From: a virus
Length of the DNA: 64,000 bases
Direction: 5' to 3' (one strand)
Virus record (IMG/VR): IMGVR_UViG_3300030098_000945
Span: 1-64,000 of that record
Shown here one piece after another: positions 38,308 through 47,668 of this stretch (the first letter of the stretch is position 1; each line of letters begins with the position of its first letter). Made by a program: the position numbers and the translations under genes. The notes under the pieces are model-generated. The model was not told where the DNA came from. It searched no databases and saw nothing but the letters and a program-made list of their open reading frames with translations.

Positions 38308-39183
38308 ATGAGTTCACAAATAACTACTTCTTTCGTTGAACAGTATAGCTCTAATGTTGCTATGCTTTCTCAACAAATGGGAAGTAAACTTAGAGGTTCT
38401 GTTGATGTGGAAACTGTTAGAGGTAAAAACGCATTCTTCGATCAAGTCGGAGTAACAGCTGCTCAATTAAGAACGAGCAGACATGGCGATACACCTCAAA
38501 TAGACACGCCTCACAGCAGAAGAAGATTGAGCTTGGCTGACTACGAATGGGCTGACTTAGTTGACGATGTCGACAAAGTTAGAATGCTTGTAGACCCGAC
38601 AAGTTCATACGCAAGAGCAGCGGCAGCAGCTATGAACAGAGCAATGGATGATGTTATTATAACAGCGTTCAACGCATCTGCGAATACTGGTGTTGCTGGT
38701 GGTACATCTACGGCTCTACCTTCTGGACAAAAAACAGCAACTTCAGACCAATCAGATGGTTTGACGATTGCTAAACTTTTGGCTGCGAAGAAAATCCTAG
38801 ATAACAACGATGTTGACCCTTCATTGAAGAGATATATCGTTTGTGGACCACAACAGATCTCGGATCTATTAGGAACTACACAAGTAACTAGCTCTGACTA
38901 TAACACAGTTAAAGCTCTTGCTGAAGGTAGTATCAATTCCTACTTAGGATTTGAGTTTATAATGTCAACAAGATTGAACAAGGATGCAACTAACACTACT
39001 GACAGATTAGTTTTTGCATATACTGAAGATGCTATCAAGTTAGGTATCGGTAAGGATATTTCTGCAAAAATTTCTGAAAGAGCTGATAAAAGCTACAGTA
39101 CACAAGTATATTACTGTATGTCGCTTGGAGCAGTTCGTATGGAAGAAGAGAAAGTTGTTCAAATTCCTTGTCATGAAGCATAA
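38308..39183 (+). CDS. Major capsid protein
   Basis: A 291-residue protein in the Phage_capsid_2-like group, seen in non-T7 podoviruses with T7-like tails. The N-terminus VEQYSSNVAMLSQQMGSKLR and SRRRLSLADYEWADLVDDVD are typical, as is the C-terminal RMEEEKVVQIPCHEA. It assembles the HK97-fold icosahedral shell. Strong ribosome binding site and codon use richer in C than its neighbours fit high expression. Confidence 0.85.
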   Translation: MSSQITTSFVEQYSSNVAMLSQQMGSKLRGSVDVETVRGKNAFFDQVGVTAAQLRTSRHGDTPQIDTPHSRRRLSLADYEWADLVDDVDKVRMLVDPTSSYARAAAAAMNRAMDDVIITAFNASANTGVAGGTSTALPSGQKTATSDQSDGLTIAKLLAAKKILDNNDVDPSLKRYIVCGPQQISDLLGTTQVTSSDYNTVKALAEGSINSYLGFEFIMSTRLNKDATNTTDRLVFAYTEDAIKLGIGKDISAKISERADKSYSTQVYYCMSLGAVRMEEEKVVQIPCHEA

Positions 39184-39207
39184 TCAATAGAATAGGAGAA
39201 AATCACA

Positions 39208-39687
39208 ATGGGAACTAAAAACTCAGACTTAGTAGCAAATTTTGAAGCTACGCCACCAGTTCTTACAGATAGTGGTCTTTTACACGGAGTTCTTCGTGTT
39301 GCACAAGGCACTATAGTTGTAGCAGCTGGCGATAGTGATGATGACGATATTGTTATGCTTGCACCGATACCAAGTAATGCGATTGTACCTCAAATATGGG
39401 TAGGATCAGATACATTTGGCGGTTCATGTACTTTCAATGTTGGAATTTATCAAAGTAATGGAACAGTAGTAGACGAAGATTACTTCGCAACTGCGGTAGC
39501 TGATGCTGCTGCAATGGCAGATGTAAGACACGAAGCTGCTGACATTAATACTGCTGGTAAAGCAATGTGGGAAATGGCTGGAGCAAGTTCAGATCCTGGA
39601 GGTTTCTACTACATAGCGGCTACTATGGCTGCTGCGGGTGGAACTGAAGGCGATATGTCTTTCTGCATACACTACGTTGTTAACTAG
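39208..39687 (+). CDS. Probable head decoration protein (unit B)
   Basis: 159 residues, ~93% identical by eye to the protein at 13-492. It follows the major capsid gene by 24 bases with a TAGGAGA ribosome binding site. Its tight linkage to the capsid gene is the main reason for the decoration call. It is acidic and rich in small residues, without membrane segments. Confidence 0.6.
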   Translation: MGTKNSDLVANFEATPPVLTDSGLLHGVLRVAQGTIVVAAGDSDDDDIVMLAPIPSNAIVPQIWVGSDTFGGSCTFNVGIYQSNGTVVDEDYFATAVADAAAMADVRHEAADINTAGKAMWEMAGASSDPGGFYYIAATMAAAGGTEGDMSFCIHYVVN

Positions 39688-39699
39688 AAAAAAAGAATT

Positions 39700-39733
39700 T
39701 TAGGCGGGGAAAGCGAGAGTGGAACCCGCCTAG
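39700..39733 (+). promoter_or_regulatory. Conserved hairpin before the 68-residue gene (unit B)
   Basis: TAGGCGGG (39701-39708) pairs with CCCGCCTA (39725-39732) around AAAGCGAGAGTGGAA. Stem and loop are almost unchanged from unit A, although third codon positions of the flanking genes vary, so the element appears to be selected. Confidence 0.6.
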
Positions 39734-39739
39734 GATGCA

Positions 39740-39946
39740 ATGATAAAAAAGTTAGATAAACCAAAACTTGTCTTACATTTTAAAAGTGGAAATCATATTT
39801 ATAGATACGTTTTGGTAGACAGATTTAAAAACGATAACAAGTATCATTATGGTTTTGATACTAAAGAAGAATTAACAGAAGCAGAAATATTTGCTTTAAC
39901 AAAACCAAGAACATTAAGAAGAAAATATATAATTAAAAAGGATTAA
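39740..39946 (+). CDS. Small basic conserved phage protein (68 aa, unit B)
   Basis: Ortholog of 544-750 with only three or four substitutions. Unlike unit A, no Lys/Pro mini-protein gene follows; the tail tubular A gene begins 1 base later. No clear ribosome binding site, hairpin immediately upstream. Function unknown. Confidence 0.7.
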   Translation: MIKKLDKPKLVLHFKSGNHIYRYVLVDRFKNDNKYHYGFDTKEELTEAEIFALTKPRTLRRKYIIKKD

Positions 39947-39947
39947 T

Positions 39948-40529
39948 ATGGCATCAGTAGTACAAATTTGTAATTCAGCATTAAATCAATTAGGAGCTAG
40001 TTCTATTACAGCTCTTACTGAAAATTCTAAAAATGCAAGAATATGCAACGAAAGATATGAAACAGTTAGAGATGCGGTTTATAGATCTCATCCTTGGAAC
40101 TGTTTAGTTAAGAGAGTTCAATTAGCGCAAGACAGCGATACTCCAGCTTGGGGTTTTTCTTATCAATATACTTTACCAAGTGATTGCTTGCGTGTTTTAC
40201 AAATTAAAGATTACAATTCAGATTACAAAATTGAGGGTAGAAAATTATTAATAGAAGAAAGTGAAGTCTATTTAATTTATCTAGCCATGGAATCAGATGT
40301 TAATCAATTAGATGTTTTATTAAGAGAAACTATATCAGCTTGTTTAGCACAAGATATAGCTTATGCCATAACATCAAATCTGCAAGTTGCAAAACTTATG
40401 GCAGAAAAATACCAAGCAAAATTATCTGAAGCAAGACATACAGACGCAAGTGAAGGATATAATACTGATCCTAATCTTGCACCAACAGATCAAATAATAA
40501 CAGAAGATTTTATAAACAGTAGATACTAA
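39948..40529 (+). CDS. Tail tubular protein A (T7 gp11-like, unit B)
   Basis: 193 residues, ortholog of 829-1410 with the same QICNSALNQLGASSI N-terminus and C-terminal DQIITEDFINSRY. Differences are scattered rather than clustered, as expected for vertical divergence. It forms the ring between portal and nozzle. Confidence 0.85.
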   Translation: MASVVQICNSALNQLGASSITALTENSKNARICNERYETVRDAVYRSHPWNCLVKRVQLAQDSDTPAWGFSYQYTLPSDCLRVLQIKDYNSDYKIEGRKLLIEESEVYLIYLAMESDVNQLDVLLRETISACLAQDIAYAITSNLQVAKLMAEKYQAKLSEARHTDASEGYNTDPNLAPTDQIITEDFINSRY

Positions 40530-40531
40530 AT

Positions 40532-43300
40532 ATGCCTAAACAACTTTTAAGCATACCGAGCTTTACGGCTGGGGAGCTTTCATCCTCTATGGAGGGTAGA
40601 ACAGATTTTGCCAAATACTTTAATGGCGCAAGCAACATTGAAAATTTTGTTGTATTACCACATGGTCCAGTAACGAGACGACCAGGTACTTATTTTGTTT
40701 CTGAAGTTAAAACATCTGCTAATTCAACAAGATTAATTCCATTTTCATTTTCAACTGAACAAACTTACGTTTTAGAATTTGGTAATCAATATATTCGTTT
40801 CTTTAAAGACAACGGACAAATTACAGAAGGTAATAAAACTATTACTGCAATAACTTCTGCTAATCCAGCCGTGGTTACATCTAGCTCGCATGGTTATTCT
40901 AATGGAGATTTTGTAAATATTTCTGGCGTTGTAGGAATGACGGAAGTAAATGGTAAAACATTTAAAGTAGCTGACAAAACTACTAACACCTTTGAATTAC
41001 AAGACGTTGATGGTAATGATATTAATTCATCTGGCTACACATCTTATTCATCTGGTGGAGTTGCCAATAAAATTTATCAAATAACAACTGAATATACGAC
41101 AGCTCAACTTTTCGATTTAAAATTCGCACAATCCGCAGACGTTATGTATATCTGCCACAACTCTCACGAAGTAATGAAACTTTCAAGAACGGGTCATACT
41201 TCCTGGACATTAACAGAAGTAGATTTTGGAACTAAGGGACCCTACATGGATGCCAATACTACGGCAACTACTTTAACTCCAGCATCATCAGGTACGGGAA
41301 CGGGTGTTAATATTACAGCTAGTGCTATAGTTGGTATTAATGGTGGTACAGGATTTCAAACTACAGATGTTGGCAGAATAATAAAATTTAATGGTGGCGA
41401 AGCAAAGATAACGGCTAGAACAAATACTACAGTTGTAGTCTGTACGATTACAGATGCTTTTACCAATACCGATGCCACAGCATCTTTTCAACTTGGTTCC
41501 TTTTCAGATACCACGGGTCATCCAGCTTGCGTTTCTTTCTTTGAACAAAGATTAGTATTTGCTGCAACAACCGATCAACCCCAAACAATGTTTTTCTCAA
41601 AATCTGGAGATTATGAGAATATGACATCTGGTACAGACGCTGACGATGCTATGGTTTATACTATTGCATCAAATCAAGTTAATGCGATTAAATCTTTAAA
41701 AGCAACAAGAACTTTAATTTGTATGACAACCGGTGGCGAATATGCCGTTAGTTCTGGTTCTTCACAAGATGCTATTACTCCAACAAATATAAATATTAGA
41801 AAACAATCAAACTATGGTTCAGCGGGAGTGGATGCTTTATCTATTGGTAACGCAACTATTTTCTTACAACGTGCTAAAAGGAAAGTGAGAGAGCTTGCTT
41901 ATAACTTTGATACTGATGGTTATGTTGCACCAGACTTAACAATTTTGGCGGATCATATAACAGAAAGTGGCGTTGTGCAAATGGATTATCAACAAGAACC
42001 ATATTCTGTTGTTTGGGGAGTTAGAACAGATGGAGTATTATCTGGTTTAACTTATAATAGATTAGAAAATGTTGTTGCCTGGCACAGACATATTATTGGT
42101 GGTAAATCAGACACAACAAAAAACATTATTCATCAACAAATTTCTTTTACATCAAATACAACAATAGTTAATACAACTAACAACACCATAACTTTAACAT
42201 CACACGGATTATCTACTGGCGATCCAGTTTATTATTACGCAGCTAGTAATGCGATTGGTGGTTTAAATAATTCAACATTATATTTTGCTATCGCATCTGA
42301 TAGTAATACAATCAAATTAGCAACAACCGCATCTAACGCTACTGCGGGAACTGCCATATCTTTTACATCTGCTCCTAGTTCAGACACAACTCAATACATT
42401 TATCAAGGTGTTAATATTTCATCTAATTTTATTTATTCAGCTTCTCATGGTTTTACTACTGGGGATATTTTTTATTATGATAACACGGGAACTGCTATTG
42501 GTGGTTTGTCTGAAAATACAAAATACTACATTGAAAAAATAGACGACAATCAATTTAAACTTTATACAAATAAAACTTTATCTACTGTTGTTAGTTTAAC
42601 TTCAGCTCATACATCAGAGCAAACAGATAATATTTTAACTCATGCTAAAGTAGAAAGTGTTGCTGTTATTGATGGCGATGCAGATGAAGATCAAGTTTGG
42701 GTTATTGTTAAAAGATGGATTAATGGTGCTGTAAGAAGATATGTGGAATATTTTACACCATTTGATTTCAATGAAGATTTAACTGCATTTCATTATTTAG
42801 ATAGTGGTTTAAGTTATACGGGAGATTTAACTTCAAGTCTTTCTGGTTTAGATCATTTAGAAGGAGAAGTAGTTGACATCATTGGCGAAGGTTCAGCACA
42901 AAACTCAAAAACAGTTTCAAGTGGAGCCATTACAATAACCAATGCTACTGAACAAGCTAAAGTTGGATTGTTATATACATCTGATTTACAAACAATGAGA
43001 TTAGACGAAGGTTATACAGAAACAACTCAAACTAAGACTAAAAGAATTTACGACTTATCAGTTAGATTTCAAAATACAGTTGGCGCAAGCGTTGGACCCA
43101 ATGCTGCCAATCTAACTTCTATAGATTTCAGATCTAGTGGATCTCCTATGGATTTACCCATTCCATTATTTACTGGAGATAAATCTGTTGAATTTGATAC
43201 CGGATATGGAACTGAAGGATTAGTTTATATCCAACAACCACAAGCATTACCTATGACGATCCTAGGAATATATCCAAGATTGGAGACAGAAAGTGTCTAA
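40532..43300 (+). CDS. Tail nozzle protein (T7 gp12-like, unit B)
   Basis: 922 residues, colinear with 1413-4178 over its whole length, including the three FCCH-like beta-barrel insertions (near residues 108-175 and 535-700). Variable positions concentrate in loops such as ITSANPAVV and in the segment before the tandem insertion. The end overlaps the GTG start of the gp13-like gene. Confidence 0.85.
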   Translation: MPKQLLSIPSFTAGELSSSMEGRTDFAKYFNGASNIENFVVLPHGPVTRRPGTYFVSEVKTSANSTRLIPFSFSTEQTYVLEFGNQYIRFFKDNGQITEGNKTITAITSANPAVVTSSSHGYSNGDFVNISGVVGMTEVNGKTFKVADKTTNTFELQDVDGNDINSSGYTSYSSGGVANKIYQITTEYTTAQLFDLKFAQSADVMYICHNSHEVMKLSRTGHTSWTLTEVDFGTKGPYMDANTTATTLTPASSGTGTGVNITASAIVGINGGTGFQTTDVGRIIKFNGGEAKITARTNTTVVVCTITDAFTNTDATASFQLGSFSDTTGHPACVSFFEQRLVFAATTDQPQTMFFSKSGDYENMTSGTDADDAMVYTIASNQVNAIKSLKATRTLICMTTGGEYAVSSGSSQDAITPTNINIRKQSNYGSAGVDALSIGNATIFLQRAKRKVRELAYNFDTDGYVAPDLTILADHITESGVVQMDYQQEPYSVVWGVRTDGVLSGLTYNRLENVVAWHRHIIGGKSDTTKNIIHQQISFTSNTTIVNTTNNTITLTSHGLSTGDPVYYYAASNAIGGLNNSTLYFAIASDSNTIKLATTASNATAGTAISFTSAPSSDTTQYIYQGVNISSNFIYSASHGFTTGDIFYYDNTGTAIGGLSENTKYYIEKIDDNQFKLYTNKTLSTVVSLTSAHTSEQTDNILTHAKVESVAVIDGDADEDQVWVIVKRWINGAVRRYVEYFTPFDFNEDLTAFHYLDSGLSYTGDLTSSLSGLDHLEGEVVDIIGEGSAQNSKTVSSGAITITNATEQAKVGLLYTSDLQTMRLDEGYTETTQTKTKRIYDLSVRFQNTVGASVGPNAANLTSIDFRSSGSPMDLPIPLFTGDKSVEFDTGYGTEGLVYIQQPQALPMTILGIYPRLETESV

Positions 43301-43745
43301 AGTTGAGATAATTCCTTTTGAAAATGAACACGCACATTACATTTTAAGTCAACCCTTAAATAGTAAGTTTTTAGAATTAAGACCAGAACATAAAAAGTAT
43401 GGTTATTTTTTAAAAGAAGTTGGGATGTCGTTCACGGGTATTGTCAATAACAAACCCATAGCGGCTGGAGGAGTGTTTCCACTCTGGGATGGCGTTGCCG
43501 AAGGGTGGGTCTTGGCAACAGAAGAAATAAATAACTATCCAATAACGTTTGCAAGAGTTATGAAGCAAAGAACTGACATGATGATAAAAAATAATTTAAT
43601 TAAAAGATTACAAACTAGCGTTAAAGCAGATTGCGATTTGGCAATCCGTTTTGCTAAGTGGTTAGGTTTAAAAGAAGAAGGTTTAATGAAAGGTTATGGT
43701 CCAGACGGATCGGACTTTTATAGATTTGCGAGGATTATAGTATGA
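43293..43745 (+). CDS. Internal virion protein A-like (T7 gp13 family, unit B), GTG start
   Basis: 150 residues from a GTG inside the nozzle gene, with GGAGACAGAAA upstream. It has the conserved NEHAHYIL, GMSFTGI, PLWDGVAEGWVLAT and GYGPDGSDFYRFARI segments. Same family as 4171-4623. Its stop overlaps the next ATG. Confidence 0.8.
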   Translation: MSKVEIIPFENEHAHYILSQPLNSKFLELRPEHKKYGYFLKEVGMSFTGIVNNKPIAAGGVFPLWDGVAEGWVLATEEINNYPITFARVMKQRTDMMIKNNLIKRLQTSVKADCDLAIRFAKWLGLKEEGLMKGYGPDGSDFYRFARIIV

Positions 43746-44182
43746 GTTTTTTTGGTGCATTAATTGGTGGAAAAGCTGCTCAAGCAGCAGCAAATTATAA
43801 TGCAGCTCTTATGGAAAGAGATGCACAGATTAAAGAACAAGAAGCAAAAGCTGGTTATGCTGTTTATACCAAATTTGATTTACCAAGATTTAACGATAAC
43901 GCAGAAAAATTAAGGGGTCAAATCGTTACAAATTATGCAACATCTGGCGTTGCTTATTCTGGTTCTGTTTTAGAAACTTTAATGGAGAATGAATTAAATT
44001 TAGAAAGAGACAGAGACATGATGAAATATAATGCTGAAGTTGCTAGAGATCAAAAATACAACGAAGCAATTAATCAAAGAGCAGAAGCAAACATAGAAAG
44101 ATACAGAGGTGCTGTTGCAAGAAAAGTATCTTACTACCAAGCTGGACAAAGTTTATTATCAACTGCTGGAATGTTCGTATAG
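43742..44182 (+). CDS. Internal virion protein B-like (T7 gp14 position, unit B)
   Basis: 146 residues, helical, with the Gly-rich N-terminus MSFFGALIGG and C-terminal KVSYYQAGQSLLSTA. It aligns with 4620-5072 at both ends but only ~35-40% overall, showing that divergence between the units increases from this gene onward. Confidence 0.65.
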   Translation: MSFFGALIGGKAAQAAANYNAALMERDAQIKEQEAKAGYAVYTKFDLPRFNDNAEKLRGQIVTNYATSGVAYSGSVLETLMENELNLERDRDMMKYNAEVARDQKYNEAINQRAEANIERYRGAVARKVSYYQAGQSLLSTAGMFV

Positions 44183-44189
44183 GAGAAAC

Positions 44190-46382
44190 ATGGCAATAAA
44201 AATATATCAAACACAAATTAGACCAACAACTGAAGTTAAGGAAAGAGCATCAACTCCTGGTATGAAAATATCATTAGATACTGCTGCCGCTCCTGGCAGA
44301 GCTTTTGGTAATATGATGGCTGCTGGCGAAAAACTTTATGTAAAATACGAACAACAAAAATCTGAAAATGAAGTTATTGAAGCTGGTAAAAATATAGATG
44401 AAAATATTATTTCAGATCATCCAACTGGAGGATCTTCTTATTCTAAAAAAGGATTAGGTACTACTGTTAATGAATTGTCTGAAAGTACAAAACCTGATGA
44501 AGCATTAACATCATATAAATTAGCTTGGCAAGCAGAATACGATAGAATTTTACCAACTCTTAAAGGTAAATTTTCTAAACAATTATTTAAAAATTATATG
44601 AATAAAAGATTTATTAGTGAATCTGGTTCCATAAGAGATAAGACTTTTGTTAATTTTAGAAATGAATCAAGAGTTTTAAAAATAAATGAATTAGATAATA
44701 TTACAAAAAGATTATCAAATAATGAAAAAGGCACATTACCTCATAATCAAGCATTAATTGACTTTAATGCTTTTTTTTCATCACAAAGTAATTATGATTT
44801 ATTTGGCGATAAATTTAAACAATTAGAATTTCAAACTTTAAATAATATTGATGTTTTAAAAATTCAAGCTGATTTAAGTAAAGATGCTAAAGCAACTTTA
44901 AAAAAATTTAATGCTGGAGAATATAAAAATTTAGATACAGAAAATCATACAAGGTTAAAAAATAAAATTACTTTAGCTGCACAACAACAAGCTTTAGGAG
45001 AAATAGGTAGTGATGAAGAAAGAGCTAAATTAGGATTGGAAAGTAAAGTTGATTTATCAGAAAATTTAAAATTATTTGAGGGATATGAAACTTATAAAGA
45101 TGTTAAATTAGCTGTTGATGTAAATAATTATGTTAGAGGAGCAGTATCACAAGTACATACCTCAAAACAATCTGATTTAGCACAAATTAAATTATACGAA
45201 TTAAAGGGTACTGGAGACGAAATTGCAGCAAAAAGAAAAGCTAATGTAGTTATACAAAATGCTATTTCAGAAAGAATAAAAGCAGTTAAAGAAAATGATA
45301 TAGTTGGTTATATAAATAAGATTGATCCAGAATTAGCAGACTTAGATAATAGAATCCAAAATTCAAATGACGAAGAAACTATAAAATCTTTAATCAAAGA
45401 AAAAAAATTATTATTAGATCAAAAATTTATTGAACTTGATATAGAAGAAAGCAAACAATTTTATTTAAGTAAATCAGAAGTTCAAGCAGCTGTCTTAACA
45501 ATTACATCTCCAGACAAAATATGGCAAGAAAAGAAAGCAACCTTATTAAATTTTGGAGAATTGTATGGCAAGGAGAACTTACCTCAAATTATGAAACAAA
45601 TGGCTGGAGAAAACTTACCAGAGCATTTTGTTATAGCAATGAGTACCAATAGTTCTGCTTTAAACCAGGATATTTTACAATCTCATGACATTAAAGATTT
45701 AGAAAAAAATGCTTTAAATGAAACATCTGCATCAAAAAAAGATATTACAAAAAGAATAGCAAACAATCTTGAAAAATGGGAAGAGGTTATTGAAAATCAA
45801 AATTTAGGAACTGAGGATGCTATTAAATATAAAGCAATGGTAGAAAAAACTTTATATAGAGTAGCTCTTTTAAGAATAGATAATGATAAAAATAATGATT
45901 GGAATAAAGCAGTTGATAGTGCAACAGATCAATTTTTAAGTGATTATTCAATAGCTCCAGAAAAAACTTATTTTATTCCCCAAGATGTAAATGGAAAATT
46001 TGTTAATCAAGGAATTGTTCAAACAAAATCTGAAGCAATTAAATTAGATGTTGAAGAAGGAAGTTATTTAGATAATTTTATGGGAAAAGATGGTTATCAA
46101 CATTATGCAAGTAATAGCGATATTGATGGAGTATCAAAAGAAGATATAGATATTAGAGTTAAAAGTGCAATTCAAAATAATAATATGTGGTTATTAAATG
46201 ATACTTCTACTGGTTTAGTTTTACATTTTACTTGGTTTGATGGAACTAAAGTTCCAGTAGTAAATAGCTCTGGACAAAAAATTGAATTTAATTTTTTAGA
46301 TACAGATTACAATGCACCAGGTACAAAAACTCCTTTAACTGTCATTGAAACTTACGATGTATTTGAGGAGCCAAGCGCATAA
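44190..46382 (+). CDS. Large internal virion / ejection protein (T7 gp15 position, unit B)
   Basis: 730 residues from the ATG at 44190, behind ATAGGAGAAAC; this start gives the same N-terminal pattern as the unit A protein. It is charged and helical with no signal peptide. Only the first ~50 residues resemble 5075-7171 clearly; the rest has diverged or been replaced. Its stop overlaps the next ATG. Confidence 0.65.
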   Translation: MAIKIYQTQIRPTTEVKERASTPGMKISLDTAAAPGRAFGNMMAAGEKLYVKYEQQKSENEVIEAGKNIDENIISDHPTGGSSYSKKGLGTTVNELSESTKPDEALTSYKLAWQAEYDRILPTLKGKFSKQLFKNYMNKRFISESGSIRDKTFVNFRNESRVLKINELDNITKRLSNNEKGTLPHNQALIDFNAFFSSQSNYDLFGDKFKQLEFQTLNNIDVLKIQADLSKDAKATLKKFNAGEYKNLDTENHTRLKNKITLAAQQQALGEIGSDEERAKLGLESKVDLSENLKLFEGYETYKDVKLAVDVNNYVRGAVSQVHTSKQSDLAQIKLYELKGTGDEIAAKRKANVVIQNAISERIKAVKENDIVGYINKIDPELADLDNRIQNSNDEETIKSLIKEKKLLLDQKFIELDIEESKQFYLSKSEVQAAVLTITSPDKIWQEKKATLLNFGELYGKENLPQIMKQMAGENLPEHFVIAMSTNSSALNQDILQSHDIKDLEKNALNETSASKKDITKRIANNLEKWEEVIENQNLGTEDAIKYKAMVEKTLYRVALLRIDNDKNNDWNKAVDSATDQFLSDYSIAPEKTYFIPQDVNGKFVNQGIVQTKSEAIKLDVEEGSYLDNFMGKDGYQHYASNSDIDGVSKEDIDIRVKSAIQNNNMWLLNDTSTGLVLHFTWFDGTKVPVVNSSGQKIEFNFLDTDYNAPGTKTPLTVIETYDVFEEPSA

Positions 46383-47668
46383 TGATTAATGTTGGTTTCG
46401 GACAATTTGAAAAATCAAAAGAAGAGATAGGAGCTACATTTAATAATTTATCTGTAGGTTTTTTTGAGGCACAAAAATCAAATATAGTTAATACTTGGAA
46501 TTACAATCCTACTTATTCTTTATGGAGAAAAGGAGAAGAGTTATCAGCTTATAATCAAGATAACACTTTAGTTGATAGAAATGAATTAAACGAAAAATAT
46601 GGAAAACTTGGTTTAAATTTTAAAGAAGATACTAGACAATCTGTTGTTGATTATTTAGTTAAAAGAAAAGAATTAGAAATAGAAAGAGCTAATAAAGTTG
46701 CTAGGGGACCACAAAATTTGTGGGCTAAAGGTTCTTATTTTTTAACTTCTTTAGCAACAAGTTTTGCAGATCCCATTAACATTGGTGCATCTTTCGTTCC
46801 TGTAATCGGTCAAGGAAAATTTGCAGCTATGGTTGCAAAATCTGGAAAAAATATAGCAAGATTAAAAAAAGGTGCAGTAGAGGGTTTCGTTGGAAACTTA
46901 GCTGTTGAGCCAATAGTTTATGGAGTACATAGATCTCAACAATCCGATTACGATCAATACGATGCTTTTATAAATGTTGCAGCTGGTGGATTAATTGGTG
47001 CTAAATTTCATTTTGCCTTTGGTAGATTAGGAGATTATATGGCAAAAGTACAAGGTAAGCCAAATATTTACCAAAGATTAGCTGCAATTTCTCCAGAGCA
47101 TCAACAAGCTTTATTAAAATATACTGTTGGCAAACATATTAGAGGAGAAAAAGTAGATACTGGAGATTTAATTGTAAATAAATCAAGAACAGGAGATAAA
47201 CAATTAAATCAATTAGACGATCAAATTTCAGAATTTAAAACTTTATATGCAAATGCTATTAAAAAAGGAGATAGAAAATCTGCTAAAATTTATTTACAAA
47301 ATTTAAGAAATTTACAAAGAACAGAAAGACAAATATTTGAAGCTAAGAAAAAAGCAAACGATCAAGCATTAGAAAAAGAAAGAGCAAATTTAAAAGTTAG
47401 AGATGATACAACAAACATAGCAAGGGAAGAGTTAAACCTTAAAGAAAAAAATACTACTGAACTTGAAGCAGAAGCAGAAAATTTAAATCAAAGACAAAAA
47501 TTACATCAAAAACAATTAGACGTTAAAGATGAAGATTTAGACGAAATAGATATTGGTTTAAAAAGTGATAGAGCGGAAATAGATAAAATAGATAATAACA
47601 TTAAAAATAAAACAACAATTAGAAACGCAATAAAAGCTGGAGCTAATTGTGTCAAAAGAGGAACTTAA
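46382..47668 (+). CDS. Internal virion (pilot) protein without enzymatic domain (unit B)
   Basis: 428 residues. The first ~250 residues are comparable with the N-terminal part of 7171-9684, including the hydrophobic segment SLATSFADPINIGASFVPVI. The rest is a long Lys/Glu/Gln coiled coil. The RelA/SpoT-like domain and the preceding linker of the unit A protein are missing. The C-terminus (AIKAGANCVKRGT) ends naturally in a stop that overlaps the next start, so it is not an obvious truncation. Confidence 0.6.
   Translation: MINVGFGQFEKSKEEIGATFNNLSVGFFEAQKSNIVNTWNYNPTYSLWRKGEELSAYNQDNTLVDRNELNEKYGKLGLNFKEDTRQSVVDYLVKRKELEIERANKVARGPQNLWAKGSYFLTSLATSFADPINIGASFVPVIGQGKFAAMVAKSGKNIARLKKGAVEGFVGNLAVEPIVYGVHRSQQSDYDQYDAFINVAAGGLIGAKFHFAFGRLGDYMAKVQGKPNIYQRLAAISPEHQQALLKYTVGKHIRGEKVDTGDLIVNKSRTGDKQLNQLDDQISEFKTLYANAIKKGDRKSAKIYLQNLRNLQRTERQIFEAKKKANDQALEKERANLKVRDDTTNIAREELNLKEKNTTELEAEAENLNQRQKLHQKQLDVKDEDLDEIDIGLKSDRAEIDKIDNNIKNKTTIRNAIKAGANCVKRGT

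Noticed and set aside
46382-47668. Frameshifted or truncated pilot protein
   Set aside because: The open frame ends in a stop that overlaps the next start, the same coupling as in unit A, and no RelA-like remnant is found in another frame downstream.
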